In this document: positions 55,752 to 64,000 of the stretch, piece after piece
Numbering within the stretch: the stretch's first letter is position 1
How the letters are laid out: each line of letters opens with the position of its first letter
Assembly: GCF_000403135.1 (NCBI RefSeq)
Contig: NZ_AQPN01000079.1
Coordinates: forward strand, 88,323-152,322
DNA from: Arcticibacter svalbardensis MN12-7
GTDB lineage: Bacteria > Bacteroidota > Bacteroidia > Sphingobacteriales > Sphingobacteriaceae
Reading direction: 5' to 3'
DNA length: 64,000 nucleotides
Notes under the pieces: model-generated
The model's input: the letters and a program-made list of their open reading frames with translations, nothing else
Database searches by the model: none
What the model was told of the DNA's origin: nothing
Position numbers and translations under genes: made by a program

Positions 55752-56579
55752 TTAATTAAAAATTTGTTTCAGTTTTCCACTTTCATTAAGCAAGGCATTG
55801 AACAACAGCTCGATATCCAGCTTGCTCTCTTGTTCATTAGAATTTGAAAAAATTGCCTGATAACCAGATATAGATGGTTCGGAATATATTACCGTTTCAT
55901 CCAGTTCCTTCACTCGTTTGAAACAAAGTTTTTGTGTAATTTCCTCTACTGAAGCATTCAAGGCTATACTATTCTCATTCAACATAATTACCGTATCAAT
56001 CAAGTTATCCAAATCTCTCACCTGGTGGGTTGAGATGATAATACATCGATCTTCTGTTAACGCCGATGCCATTATTTTACGAAACTGTGTCTTGGAAGGA
56101 ATATCCAGTCCATTGGTAGGTTCATCCATAATCACTAAACGGGCTTGGGTAGATAAACCAAAAGCAATGATAAATTTCTTCTTTTGCCCATAACTAATCT
56201 CATTCAGTCGCTGGTCCGATGGAATATTGAATTCACTTATCAGCAATTTAAATCTCTGATAATCAAACTTAGGGTAAAATGGAGCAGTACTTTTTAGGTA
56301 ATTGTCAATATATACGGATGGAAGTTCAAATTCTTCGGGAATGAAACAAATATCCTGCAATAATGCAGGTTGCCTTTTCTTAGGGTCAAAACCCATGACA
56401 TTTAGTGTCCCGCTTTGCGCATAAACTAAACCGACTATGTTTTTTAATAAAGTTGATTTTCCGGCTCCATTCTCACCAAACAATCCATAAATATGACCGC
56501 AGTTTAATTGCATGTTCATATCTCTGAATAACATTGGACGTTTGCTGTAACCGAAATTTAAATTTTCGATAGTGATCAT
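55752..56579 (-). CDS. ABC transporter ATP-binding protein
   Basis: The 275-residue ATPase has Walker A GENGAGKSTLLKN, signature NEISYGQKKKF, and Walker B RLVIMDEPTNGLD. The D-loop and H-loop (ISTHQVRD) follow. The signature has YGQ in place of SGG, as is common in this subgroup. It drives the adjacent permease. The ATG is only 3 bp from an 11-bp inverted repeat, which suggests tight repression. Confidence 0.93.
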   Translation of the reverse strand: MITIENLNFGYSKRPMLFRDMNMQLNCGHIYGLFGENGAGKSTLLKNIVGLVYAQSGTLNVMGFDPKKRQPALLQDICFIPEEFELPSVYIDNYLKSTAPFYPKFDYQRFKLLISEFNIPSDQRLNEISYGQKKKFIIAFGLSTQARLVIMDEPTNGLDIPSKTQFRKIMASALTEDRCIIISTHQVRDLDNLIDTVIMLNENSIALNASVEEITQKLCFKRVKELDETVIYSEPSISGYQAIFSNSNEQESKLDIELLFNALLNESGKLKQIFN

Positions 56580-56582
56580 CGC

Positions 56583-56610
56583 TTAGTGTATTAGTTTAAT
56601 AATACACTAA
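56583..56610. promoter_or_regulatory. Operator candidate for the GntR/YtrA-type regulator
   Basis: TTAGTGTATTA (56583-56593) and TAATACACTAA (56600-56610) are perfect reverse complements with a 6-bp spacer. The core AGTGTA-N12-TACACT resembles inverted repeats reported for YtrA regulators. It lies 3 bp upstream of the ATPase ATG, so binding would block both the promoter region and the ribosome site. Confidence 0.8.
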
Positions 56611-56910
56611 TGTATATATCTATTTTTAAATCATAAATTATTTTTATTTATTTTAGAATAAAACGGTTATAATTCCTTTCTTTATACAGAATATTTCAGA
56701 TAGTACCAGCAATAAAAATCCACTACATCAAAGTTGGTTAACAAATACTTTCTTAAGTAGGACCTAATGAGTAATTACCAAAAGAAATATGGCAGTAGCT
56801 GATAGTGACCAATATCTTGTTTGAAGACTGATCAAAGAGGATAACTTTATTGGTTTACAGCCGTATAACATTACTTTAGGCTTCTTTAAAGAACCGATGA
56901 GTTATAGTCT
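56611..56910. other. Intergenic region between divergent ABC operon and hybrid sensor
   Basis: There is no supported gene in these 300 bases. A TTACTTTAG-like element about 40 bp before the sensor ATG weakly resembles the Bacteroidota -7 box. Nothing else stands out. Confidence 0.4.
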
Positions 56911-59900
56911 ATGAAAAAGTACATTACGCTTTTCTTAATATTAATTTTTCAGAATTCAATTGCTCAGGATAGGCTCAAATTTGACCGCTTACAAACGATA
57001 AAAGCATTAGAAAACAAATCGATTAACGCTATCGTCCAGGACAAACAGGGGTTTCTATGGATGGGAACGCAAGCAGGATTATTGAGATATGATGGGTATG
57101 AGGTAAAGGAGTTTAAGAGTAACCTTAAAAACCTTAATTCTCTTTCTAACGATTACATTAATGGTTTAACACTAGATAAGAAAGGAAACCTTTGGATAGC
57201 AACCCTGGGCGGTGGATTAAACAAATATAACACGATTACAGAAAAGTTTACTCATTATGTAAATGATCCGAATGACACCACATCTATTAGCGAAAATTCA
57301 ATCCAATCTGTCTTTATAGATTCTAAGGGTCTTTTGTGGGTGGGTAACTACGGATACGGCTTAAATCTATTTAATCCCAAAACTGAAAAATTTATTAGGA
57401 TTAAGAATAAAACGTCCCGACGAATTAACACCATCATAGAGGATAAGGAGGGCGTAATCTGGTTTGATTCAGAAGGCCTTAATAGAATAAATCCTAAAAA
57501 TTTAAAAGTAGATAATTTTCCTGTTTTATATTCGAACAACCGCGTTGGAGATCTGGAATCAATGATACTAACTAAGGATGGCAAAATTCTCTTTACAACT
57601 TACGTTGGTGTGTTTGAATTTAATAGAAGAACAAAATCATATAAACCTTATTTCCTTTTTGACAAAAAAAGACGTTCATTAAGCGAAGGTTACTCCCTGT
57701 ATCAAGACAAAGCAGGCAAAGTGTGGGTTTCTACTTCATATGGACTTAATATAATAAAAAATGGAAAAGCTGAGATTTATACAACTGACAACGCTAACAG
57801 CAACTCGTTGTCATCAAATATTATAAAGGCAATATATCAAGATAATAAAGGAGAAGTCTGGATTGGCACCGATGGAGGAGGACTCAATCAGCTAAAAGAA
57901 AAAAAAGGATTTAGAACCTTTCGGAACTCGACTAAAAAAACCATACTATATTCAAATACTATAAAGTGTTTTCTACATGACAGCAACAATAAAATATGGA
58001 TAGGAACGGTAGGTGGAATTAATATTTACGACCCCTTAACGAACAAGTTTACTGCCTTTCCCGTTGCCAAAGGATACGAGATAACGAATATCTTTGAAGA
58101 CTATGATGGCACTTTCTGGATAGGAATATGGGGACAAGGGCTCATTCATTATAGTAGCAAACTTGGTACAATTGCTCATTACATGGAAACAGAAAACCCG
58201 AATTCATTATCAAATAATTTTATACAAACAATTTACCGAGACCGAAATAAACGACTTTGGATTGCGACAGACGATGGCCTTAACATTTTTAATGAATCAT
58301 TAAATCAATGGACAAGTTTCCAAAAACCTTTTTTTCCTGTTGATTTGCTTGGCAATGGCATACAAAGCCAGGCATTTGTTGAAAGCAAAGGAGGGACAAT
58401 TTGGGCAGGAACCTGGTTGGGGTTAAATAAGATAAGTCCCGATCTTAAATCTGTAAAGCATTTTGCTGAAAACGTCAAATCACTCAATTCCTTATCAAGT
58501 GCTCATGTGATATCGCTCTACCTTGACGAAAAGCATAATTTGTTGTGGATCGGAACTTTCGGTGGCGGTTTGAACAAATTGGACCTACGCACAGAAAAAT
58601 TTGTTATCTACTCAACAGATGAAGGCTTACCTAGTAACGTAATATTTGGAATTAAGCCTGATCAGGTTGGTAACTTATGGTTAAGCACAAATAATGGACT
58701 TAGCAGGTTTAACCCCAGTACAAACATCTTTAAGAATTTTGGACTTGAAGATGGACTTCAAGGAAATGAGTATTATTGGGGAGCTGCAGGGCTAACACGG
58801 CAAGGAAAATTATTATTTGGTGGCACTAATGGGTTTAATCTATTTGATCAATCAGAAATTGGAGAGAACCGCACTCCTCCAAATGTTGTAATCACAGACT
58901 TTCAAGTTTTCAATAAAAGCGTTTCAGTTGCAGACCACTCCTTTTTGACACAAGCCTTGTTTGCAACTAAAGAAATCATACTACCATATGACCAATCCGT
59001 TTTTACGTTTGAATTTACGGCATTGAGTTTCACCGATGCTTACAAAAACCAATACGCCTATAAACTTGAAGGATTTGATAAAGATTGGAATTATGTAAAA
59101 TCAAAAAGGTCTGCTACGTATACCAGCTTGCCTCCTGGAGAATATATATTCAGGGTAAAAGCATCAAATAGCGATGGATTTTGGAATGAAAAAGGAACAG
59201 CGATTAAGATAATAATTCCACCACCTTATTGGATGACCTGGTTGTTTAGAGGACTAATAGGTATACTAATTTGTTCCGTCCTGTATACATTCTACAGGTA
59301 CAGAATGCAACTATTGGAATCTCAAAAAAGAGAACTGGAACTTCAGGTAGAGGAACGTACAGGGCACCTTCAAACTGCAAATGACCAGTTACAGGCCACA
59401 TCAGAAGAACTTCACTCGCAGTCTGAGCATCTGCAGATATTGAATGAAGAACTAAGTGCAATCACCCTGGAAGCAAAACAAGCACGATCAGATGCTGAGA
59501 AAGCAAATCAGGCAAAGAGTGAATTTCTCGCCACCATGAGTCATGAAATCAGAACGCCCATGAATGGAGTAATCGGTATGGCATCGCTCCTTGCCCAAAC
59601 CAAGCTAGATCAGGAACAAGAGGAATATGTAAACATCATTAATACAAGTGGAGATGCCTTATTAGGTGTAATTAATGATATACTCGATTTTTCTAAAATT
59701 GAATCTGGTAATATGGAGATTGAGCTGCAAAACTTTGACCTGCGTCAATGTGTTGAAAATGTGATGGATGTTTTTGCAGGCAAAGCAGCACAAATTGGAA
59801 TAGATTTAGTATACCAAATTGGCTATAATGTTCCTGTTATGATAGTTGGTGATAGCTTAAGGTTACGTCAAATATTGATTAATCTGGTAAGCAATGCCAT

Positions 59901-61044
59901 AAAGTTTACTCATCATGGCGAAGTATTTCTTCAAATATCTGTAGAAAGCACTCAGGGAGAATATATTATGATCAAGTTTGATGTTCATGATACTGGAATT
60001 GGGATACCAAAAGACAAAATATCAAGATTATTCAAAGCCTTCTCACAGGTAGATTCGTCAACGACTCGTAAATATGGGGGAACTGGACTAGGATTAGCAA
60101 TTAGTGAGCGCCTGGTAAAGCTTATGGGTGGAGAAATTGGAGTTAAAAGTGAGGAAGGCAAGGGAACATCCTTCTACTTCAATATTAGATCGAAATGGGC
60201 TGAATGCGCTCAGAAACAATACGTAAATATTGGCACCGGAAGCAATGGAAAACGAATACTTATAGTTGATGATAATGCAACCAACCTAACAATTCTTAAA
60301 ACTCAGTTAGAAATTTGGCAGTTGAAAGTGGTTGTTGCCATCTCAGGGAAGCTTGCACTCGAAATATTAACGCATGACACTAATTTTGATCTAGTTATAT
60401 CAGACATGCAAATGCCAGATATGGATGGGGTTGGCCTTGCTGAAGGGATTAAACGAAAGCTTCCTGAGATACCTATTATGTTACTTAGTTCCGTGGGTGA
60501 TGAAACTAAATCGAAATATCCTCACTTGTTTAGCACTGTCTTAACTAAGCCAGTTAAACAACAACAATTATATAAGCTGGTTCAAATGGAACTCAAGCAG
60601 ACAAAGGGAGAGGTCTCTGAACCTAAAAGTAAAACTAGTGTGCTAAGTGATAAGTTTGCTATCCAATATCCCTTAAAAATTCTCATTGCAGAAGATAATT
60701 TGATTAACCAGAAATTGGCTCTTACCATATTAAAAAAGCTAGGTTATAAACCCCAGGTTGCAAATAACGGGAAAGACGCAGTAGACATGCTTAGCATTAA
60801 TGACTATGACATTATTTTAATGGATATCTTAATGCCCGAAATGGATGGATTAGAAGCAACTAGCATAATCAGATCATCCTTTGAAAAACAGCCGCAAATT
60901 GTTGCTATGACGGCCAATGCTTTGCCCGAGGATCGAGAAATCTGCCTGAAGGCAGGAATGAATGAATATATCAGTAAGCCTATAAAGCTGGAAATATTAA
61001 TGGATATATTAAAACAAACGGCATCAAAGATTTTAACACAATAA
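56911..61044 (+). CDS. Hybrid sensor histidine kinase with two-component propeller and two receiver domains
   Basis: The 1377-residue protein has a signal peptide ([19 protein letters not shown]), a large beta-propeller of repeated LWIGTxxGGLNxxxxxx units to about residue 640, a Y_Y_Y domain, and one membrane helix (774-798). A coiled coil leads to HisKA with His878 in [11 protein letters not shown], and a HATPase with N ([11 protein letters not shown]), G1 (DTGIGIP) and GTGLGLA. Receivers have Asp1165 (SDMQMPD) and Asp1305 ([10 protein letters not shown]). It lacks the AraC domain of classical HTCS, so the output must go to another protein. Confidence 0.95.
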   Translation: MKKYITLFLILIFQNSIAQDRLKFDRLQTIKALENKSINAIVQDKQGFLWMGTQAGLLRYDGYEVKEFKSNLKNLNSLSNDYINGLTLDKKGNLWIATLGGGLNKYNTITEKFTHYVNDPNDTTSISENSIQSVFIDSKGLLWVGNYGYGLNLFNPKTEKFIRIKNKTSRRINTIIEDKEGVIWFDSEGLNRINPKNLKVDNFPVLYSNNRVGDLESMILTKDGKILFTTYVGVFEFNRRTKSYKPYFLFDKKRRSLSEGYSLYQDKAGKVWVSTSYGLNIIKNGKAEIYTTDNANSNSLSSNIIKAIYQDNKGEVWIGTDGGGLNQLKEKKGFRTFRNSTKKTILYSNTIKCFLHDSNNKIWIGTVGGINIYDPLTNKFTAFPVAKGYEITNIFEDYDGTFWIGIWGQGLIHYSSKLGTIAHYMETENPNSLSNNFIQTIYRDRNKRLWIATDDGLNIFNESLNQWTSFQKPFFPVDLLGNGIQSQAFVESKGGTIWAGTWLGLNKISPDLKSVKHFAENVKSLNSLSSAHVISLYLDEKHNLLWIGTFGGGLNKLDLRTEKFVIYSTDEGLPSNVIFGIKPDQVGNLWLSTNNGLSRFNPSTNIFKNFGLEDGLQGNEYYWGAAGLTRQGKLLFGGTNGFNLFDQSEIGENRTPPNVVITDFQVFNKSVSVADHSFLTQALFATKEIILPYDQSVFTFEFTALSFTDAYKNQYAYKLEGFDKDWNYVKSKRSATYTSLPPGEYIFRVKASNSDGFWNEKGTAIKIIIPPPYWMTWLFRGLIGILICSVLYTFYRYRMQLLESQKRELELQVEERTGHLQTANDQLQATSEELHSQSEHLQILNEELSAITLEAKQARSDAEKANQAKSEFLATMSHEIRTPMNGVIGMASLLAQTKLDQEQEEYVNIINTSGDALLGVINDILDFSKIESGNMEIELQNFDLRQCVENVMDVFAGKAAQIGIDLVYQIGYNVPVMIVGDSLRLRQILINLVSNAIKFTHHGEVFLQISVESTQGEYIMIKFDVHDTGIGIPKDKISRLFKAFSQVDSSTTRKYGGTGLGLAISERLVKLMGGEIGVKSEEGKGTSFYFNIRSKWAECAQKQYVNIGTGSNGKRILIVDDNATNLTILKTQLEIWQLKVVVAISGKLALEILTHDTNFDLVISDMQMPDMDGVGLAEGIKRKLPEIPIMLLSSVGDETKSKYPHLFSTVLTKPVKQQQLYKLVQMELKQTKGEVSEPKSKTSVLSDKFAIQYPLKILIAEDNLINQKLALTILKKLGYKPQVANNGKDAVDMLSINDYDIILMDILMPEMDGLEATSIIRSSFEKQPQIVAMTANALPEDREICLKAGMNEYISKPIKLEILMDILKQTASKILTQ

Positions 61045-61140
61045 AGCTTAAAAACGTTTCAGTAATCTTCCAATTAACCCTACACACCTCCTAGCGATGT
61101 ATTAAAAATTCCAGTAAGAATGCAGTATGCTTCCCATATA

Positions 61141-61174
61141 AGTCCGACCTACGGTACTTAAAGTCGGACTTTTG
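61141..61174 (+). terminator. Terminator of the hybrid sensor gene
   Basis: AGTCCGAC (61141-61148) pairs with GTCGGACT (61163-61170), followed by TTTTG. Confidence 0.7.
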
Positions 61175-61272
61175 TCGGCAACATACCACTTTCATTTTGT
61201 CATCAATAGCAATCAGGCTACTGGCAAACCATTAAATATTACTTCATTTCACCTAAGAAATCAAGCAAAACC

Positions 61273-62211
61273 CTACACCTTATTAGCCTTAAACCATTCA
61301 GCAGTTGCCTTCACACCCTCTTCATAAGAAGTAGGTTTAATATTAAAAGCCTTCTCAAACTTAGACGAATCAAACAGGAAAGGGAACTCATCCTGATAAT
61401 TCATTTCACGCAGTTCCTTCATAAAGGGCATAAACAAGCCCAATATTTTCAACAAGAACTTAGGTAAAACCTGAACCTTGTCTGATGCATTCATATGCTT
61501 AGCGACCAAGGCAATAAACTGCCGGCCAGTTAATGGTGGATTTACCGATGGCAAATGCCATACCTCACCAATTGCCTCATCACGTGTCGCTAAAATATAT
61601 ATGGCCTGTGCACAATCAGGGACAAAATTATAAGCACGTGGTAAATCCGCATTAATAAGCCACTGCGCCTTCTTTCCTTTTTGCATATTGCTGAACACTA
61701 AGATACTCGCTGCACTTTTATCTGTTACTCCAGGTCCATAAAAATCAACCGCACGGGCAATAGCAGCTTTAATAGTCCCTGCCTTCATTTCTTTAAGCAG
61801 CATAGAAGCAATTTCAGCCCTTACCTTTCCTTTCTTGCTTATCGGCTTGTAAGGCGTCTCTTCGGTCATTACACCATCCACTTTGCCATACATATAAACA
61901 TTGTCAAAGAAAATCAGTTTAGCACCCGTTGCTTTACATGCCCTGATTGTATTATCCATAATAATGGGCCACTCTTGCTGCCAGAGCTTGGCATTATACG
62001 TGATGCCGATCAGCAAGTATACCACTGTCGAGCCTTGCAGCGCCTGCAATACCTGATCGTAATTTAATACGTCAGCAGCCATGACTTCAGCTCCGGCAAT
62101 CGGTTTAGGGGTACGGGATACCAATCTTATATTTTCTTGATGTGCTTGTAAAACAGGGACTAGCGCAGTGGCAATTGTACCATTTGCTCCCAGAATAGTA
62201 TGTAAGACCAT
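61273..62211 (-). CDS. Extended SDR (NAD-dependent epimerase/dehydratase family)
   Basis: The 312-residue protein has the nucleotide motif LGANGTIATALVPVL and an SDR core with VYMYGKVDGVM. Tyr in YMYG may serve as the active-site residue, but the usual YxxxK is not plain (EETPYKPISKKGK). Family members act on sugar nucleotides or as carbonyl reductases; the substrate is unknown. It lies right after a long inverted repeat and the TonB receptor gene. Confidence 0.8.
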   Translation of the reverse strand: MVLHTILGANGTIATALVPVLQAHQENIRLVSRTPKPIAGAEVMAADVLNYDQVLQALQGSTVVYLLIGITYNAKLWQQEWPIIMDNTIRACKATGAKLIFFDNVYMYGKVDGVMTEETPYKPISKKGKVRAEIASMLLKEMKAGTIKAAIARAVDFYGPGVTDKSAASILVFSNMQKGKKAQWLINADLPRAYNFVPDCAQAIYILATRDEAIGEVWHLPSVNPPLTGRQFIALVAKHMNASDKVQVLPKFLLKILGLFMPFMKELREMNYQDEFPFLFDSSKFEKAFNIKPTSYEEGVKATAEWFKANKV

Positions 62212-62240
62212 ATTTAATTAAAGTTTTTTTTATTGAGTAG

Positions 62241-62305
62241 AATTCTTTAAAATTAATAAGAACTGCATTAATAGATAATGAAGTTCTTATTAATTTTAAA
62301 GAATT
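62241..62305. repeat. Perfect 24-bp inverted repeat between TonB receptor and SDR genes
   Basis: The arms at 62241-62264 and 62282-62305 match in all 24 positions around a 17-base loop. They are AT-rich. The structure begins one base after the receptor stop codon and ends 29 bp before the SDR start, so it can act as the receptor terminator (no long T run) or as a stem in the SDR leader. Confidence 0.85.
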
Positions 62306-62306
62306 A

Positions 62307-64000
62307 TTAATTTTTAACCCTTCCTGCTTCTGAATCAAGTCCGGTTTCACGCTTCCGACTTTCCTTCACTTGATTATTCCCGAATTTATAGGATAATGTT
62401 AAGCGCGCAGTACGGGTATCATTCTTTTGATATAACTTGTAATCCAATCCAGGGAAGGCACTGCTAATTTTAGCATTACGGGTATTAAACACATCATTTA
62501 AGGCCATTTTTACATTGAACTTCTTTTTATAAAAAGATTTGCTTACTCCTAGGTCCATCGCATACTGAGGTTGAATCTTAAGCGTACCCCAGATGATTTC
62601 AGATTGATAATTTCCACTCGCATCAATGGATAGGGTACTATTAATAGTAAAAGTCTGACTATGGTATACCTGGAATGCAGCTTGATTATTATCCAACACC
62701 TGTCCGTTCAAATTAGGTGATTTAAACTGGTTGTTGAAGGCTGTAAAGTTGGTATTGCTGCTCCACCATTTTGTAAAAGTAAAAGGTATACTCAGGTTGA
62801 ATGAATAGGAAAGCTGTTCTGCCAGGTTTCTATCCGTTTGGAATAAGGCGCTTTTTTCCGGAGCAGGAAGAATGACTTGCGTAATAACATCCGTGGTTTT
62901 GGTGTATCCTAAGGAAGCAGTATACTTTTTCAGAAGTGTGTACGACAACTCATACGTATTGGTATATTCGGGTTTAAGAAATGGGTTTCCCTGGCTGTAG
63001 GTATAGCGGTCAAGGTAATATTCGAAAGGATTCAGATCATCATAACTCGGACGGGTAATCCGTCTGCTGTAGGTTAAACCCACTGAATTGTTGTCATTGA
63101 AATTATGATTTAAGGATGCACTTGGGAAGAAATCAAGGTAATCTCGTTTAACGACTTCATTGGTAGTAACCAAATCCCCTTTCGAGTTGGTTTGTTCTAC
63201 CCGCAACCCTACCTGAATATTCGTATTCTTATATTCTTTTCTCAGGTTGACATAACCTGCATTTACGTTTTCGTTGTAAATAAAGTGATTACTTCTTAAC
63301 GGGTCATTACTCCACTGGTTATTTTGAAAATGAGTAAACTGTAGGTCGTTGTCTGTCTTCACCCAGCTTACTTTAAAACCAGTTTCCATTTTTATGCTTT
63401 TAGAAAATGGATGGGTATAGTCTAGTTTTATCGCGTAAATATCAATATTTGATGGCGTCCTGTTTTTTATCAACTCATTTACGGTTTGATTTAAAGCGGT
63501 ATAGGTATAGCTATTATCATACGTAGTCTTACGATTTGCATAATTGTCAGCATAATCCAGATCTACACTTAATTCCCTTCCTGAAGTGTCAAGCACTGAC
63601 TTAAAGTTCAAATTATAACTAAGGTTGCGGTAATTGGAACGGGTAATATTCTTTGAAAGCACAGAAGAATCGAGAGTTCCCTGCATAGATCTGATCTGTG
63701 TGGCATTGTTAAAGTCTTCATTCCATCCATTGAAATATCCGTTTACCATAGCGCCTATTGTATTGTTTTTATTAATAAAGTAGTCCGCCCCTACCTTAAA
63801 GTTATTGTTGTACCAGTAACGATCGCTTTGTCCCTTCTGACTAAAAAGCGTCTGCACTTCAGTTCCAGAATTCACACGTTCAATTTCCAATACTTGTTCT
63901 CCTTTATTATTGTTGTAATTGTAATTTCCAAATAGATTTACTTTTGTTCCTGTTATTCAACGAGATTCCTGCATTTGCTTTCGGCTTGGTACTATATCCT
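62307..64000 (-). pseudogene. TonB-dependent receptor, partial and frameshifted near the edge
   Basis: The main frame (62307 to about 63945) is a 527+ residue beta-barrel: strands like YLDFFPSASLNHNFNDNNS and FEYYLDRYTYSQGNPFLKPE are typical of the OMP_b-brl TonB receptor family. Upstream, the same protein continues in another frame (KPKANAGISLNNRNK) to the window edge. One extra T at the TTTT run 63942-63945 separates them. The N-terminal plug is beyond the window. The substrate is unknown. Confidence 0.85.

Noticed and set aside
62105..62350. 81-codon minus-strand frame across the long inverted repeat
   Set aside because: It spans the palindrome and the ends of two genes and reads as lysine/isoleucine-rich noise from AT-rich DNA.

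Overview
The window comes from a Bacteroidota chromosome, most likely a Sphingobacteriaceae (Pedobacter-like) bacterium. The evidence is an AT-rich sequence, family-specific genes (DUF5606, GIN-domain, MG2/plug-type outer membrane proteins, TonB receptor, hybrid sensor with two-component propeller), a TAnnTTTG-type promoter ahead of enolase, and a flexirubin-free, CrtY-domain carotenoid gene set. Both ends cut genes: a large MG2/plug-domain export-type protein at the left and a TonB-dependent receptor at the right.

Layout: 1-5.8 kb holds the MG2 protein, a secreted GH3 glycosidase and the frameshifted tail of a GH92 alpha-mannosidase. From 5.9 to 11.3 kb two nearly identical tRNA-Asn genes bracket an alcohol dehydrogenase/DUF72/hydrolase operon, an M14 carboxypeptidase and the tail of a lost phosphodiesterase. 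11.4-24.8 kb is mostly housekeeping and pigment: PfkB kinase, the crtB-hypothetical-lycopene cyclase-cytochrome b5 operon, divergent crtI, MscS, an FtsX-type permease, GalE, a UDP-glucuronate decarboxylase-like SDR, WaaA, HemH, CrtW and IspH. 24.9-26.7 kb is a graveyard (jelly-roll domain remnant, DUF6169 pseudogene, orphaned HigA antitoxin with a broken HigB). 26.7-34.5 kb carries CruF-type hydratase, glycosyltransferase, acyltransferase, RluA, PanB, CarA, enolase and a DivIC/FtsB-like protein. 34.5-48.9 kb has a VWA-type membrane protein, FabG with a striking 66-bp tandem array at its 3' end, MsrB, RlmH, PPIase, an amidotransferase-like protein, porin, purine nucleoside phosphorylase, LpxK, an amine oxidase, a secreted repeat protein and a PAS sensor. 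49-53.6 kb is a collapsed polysaccharide-utilisation region (GH115, GH43 twice, AraC) containing a GreA/GreB-like and a divergent glutamate-synthase-like gene. 53.6-64 kb carries a GntR-regulated ABC operon with a clear operator, a 1377-residue hybrid sensor kinase, an SDR and the TonB receptor.

The pigment genes at 12.5-16.3, 23.2-24.8 and 26.7-29.2 kb could act together: IspH supplies isoprenoid precursor; CrtB and CrtI make lycopene; the cyclase closes one or both ends; CrtW adds a 4-keto group; CruF, the glycosyltransferase and the acyltransferase would hydrate, glycosylate and acylate the acyclic end. That predicts a monocyclic keto-carotenoid glycoside ester (myxobacton-like), although crtI carries a one-base frameshift as sequenced.

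Four otherwise intact genes (crtI, mscS, the VWA protein and the TonB receptor) are each interrupted by a one-base change in an A/T run. This is either sequencing error or phase variation and affects how far the annotation can be trusted. I found no CRISPR array, intact insertion sequence, prophage or rRNA gene.
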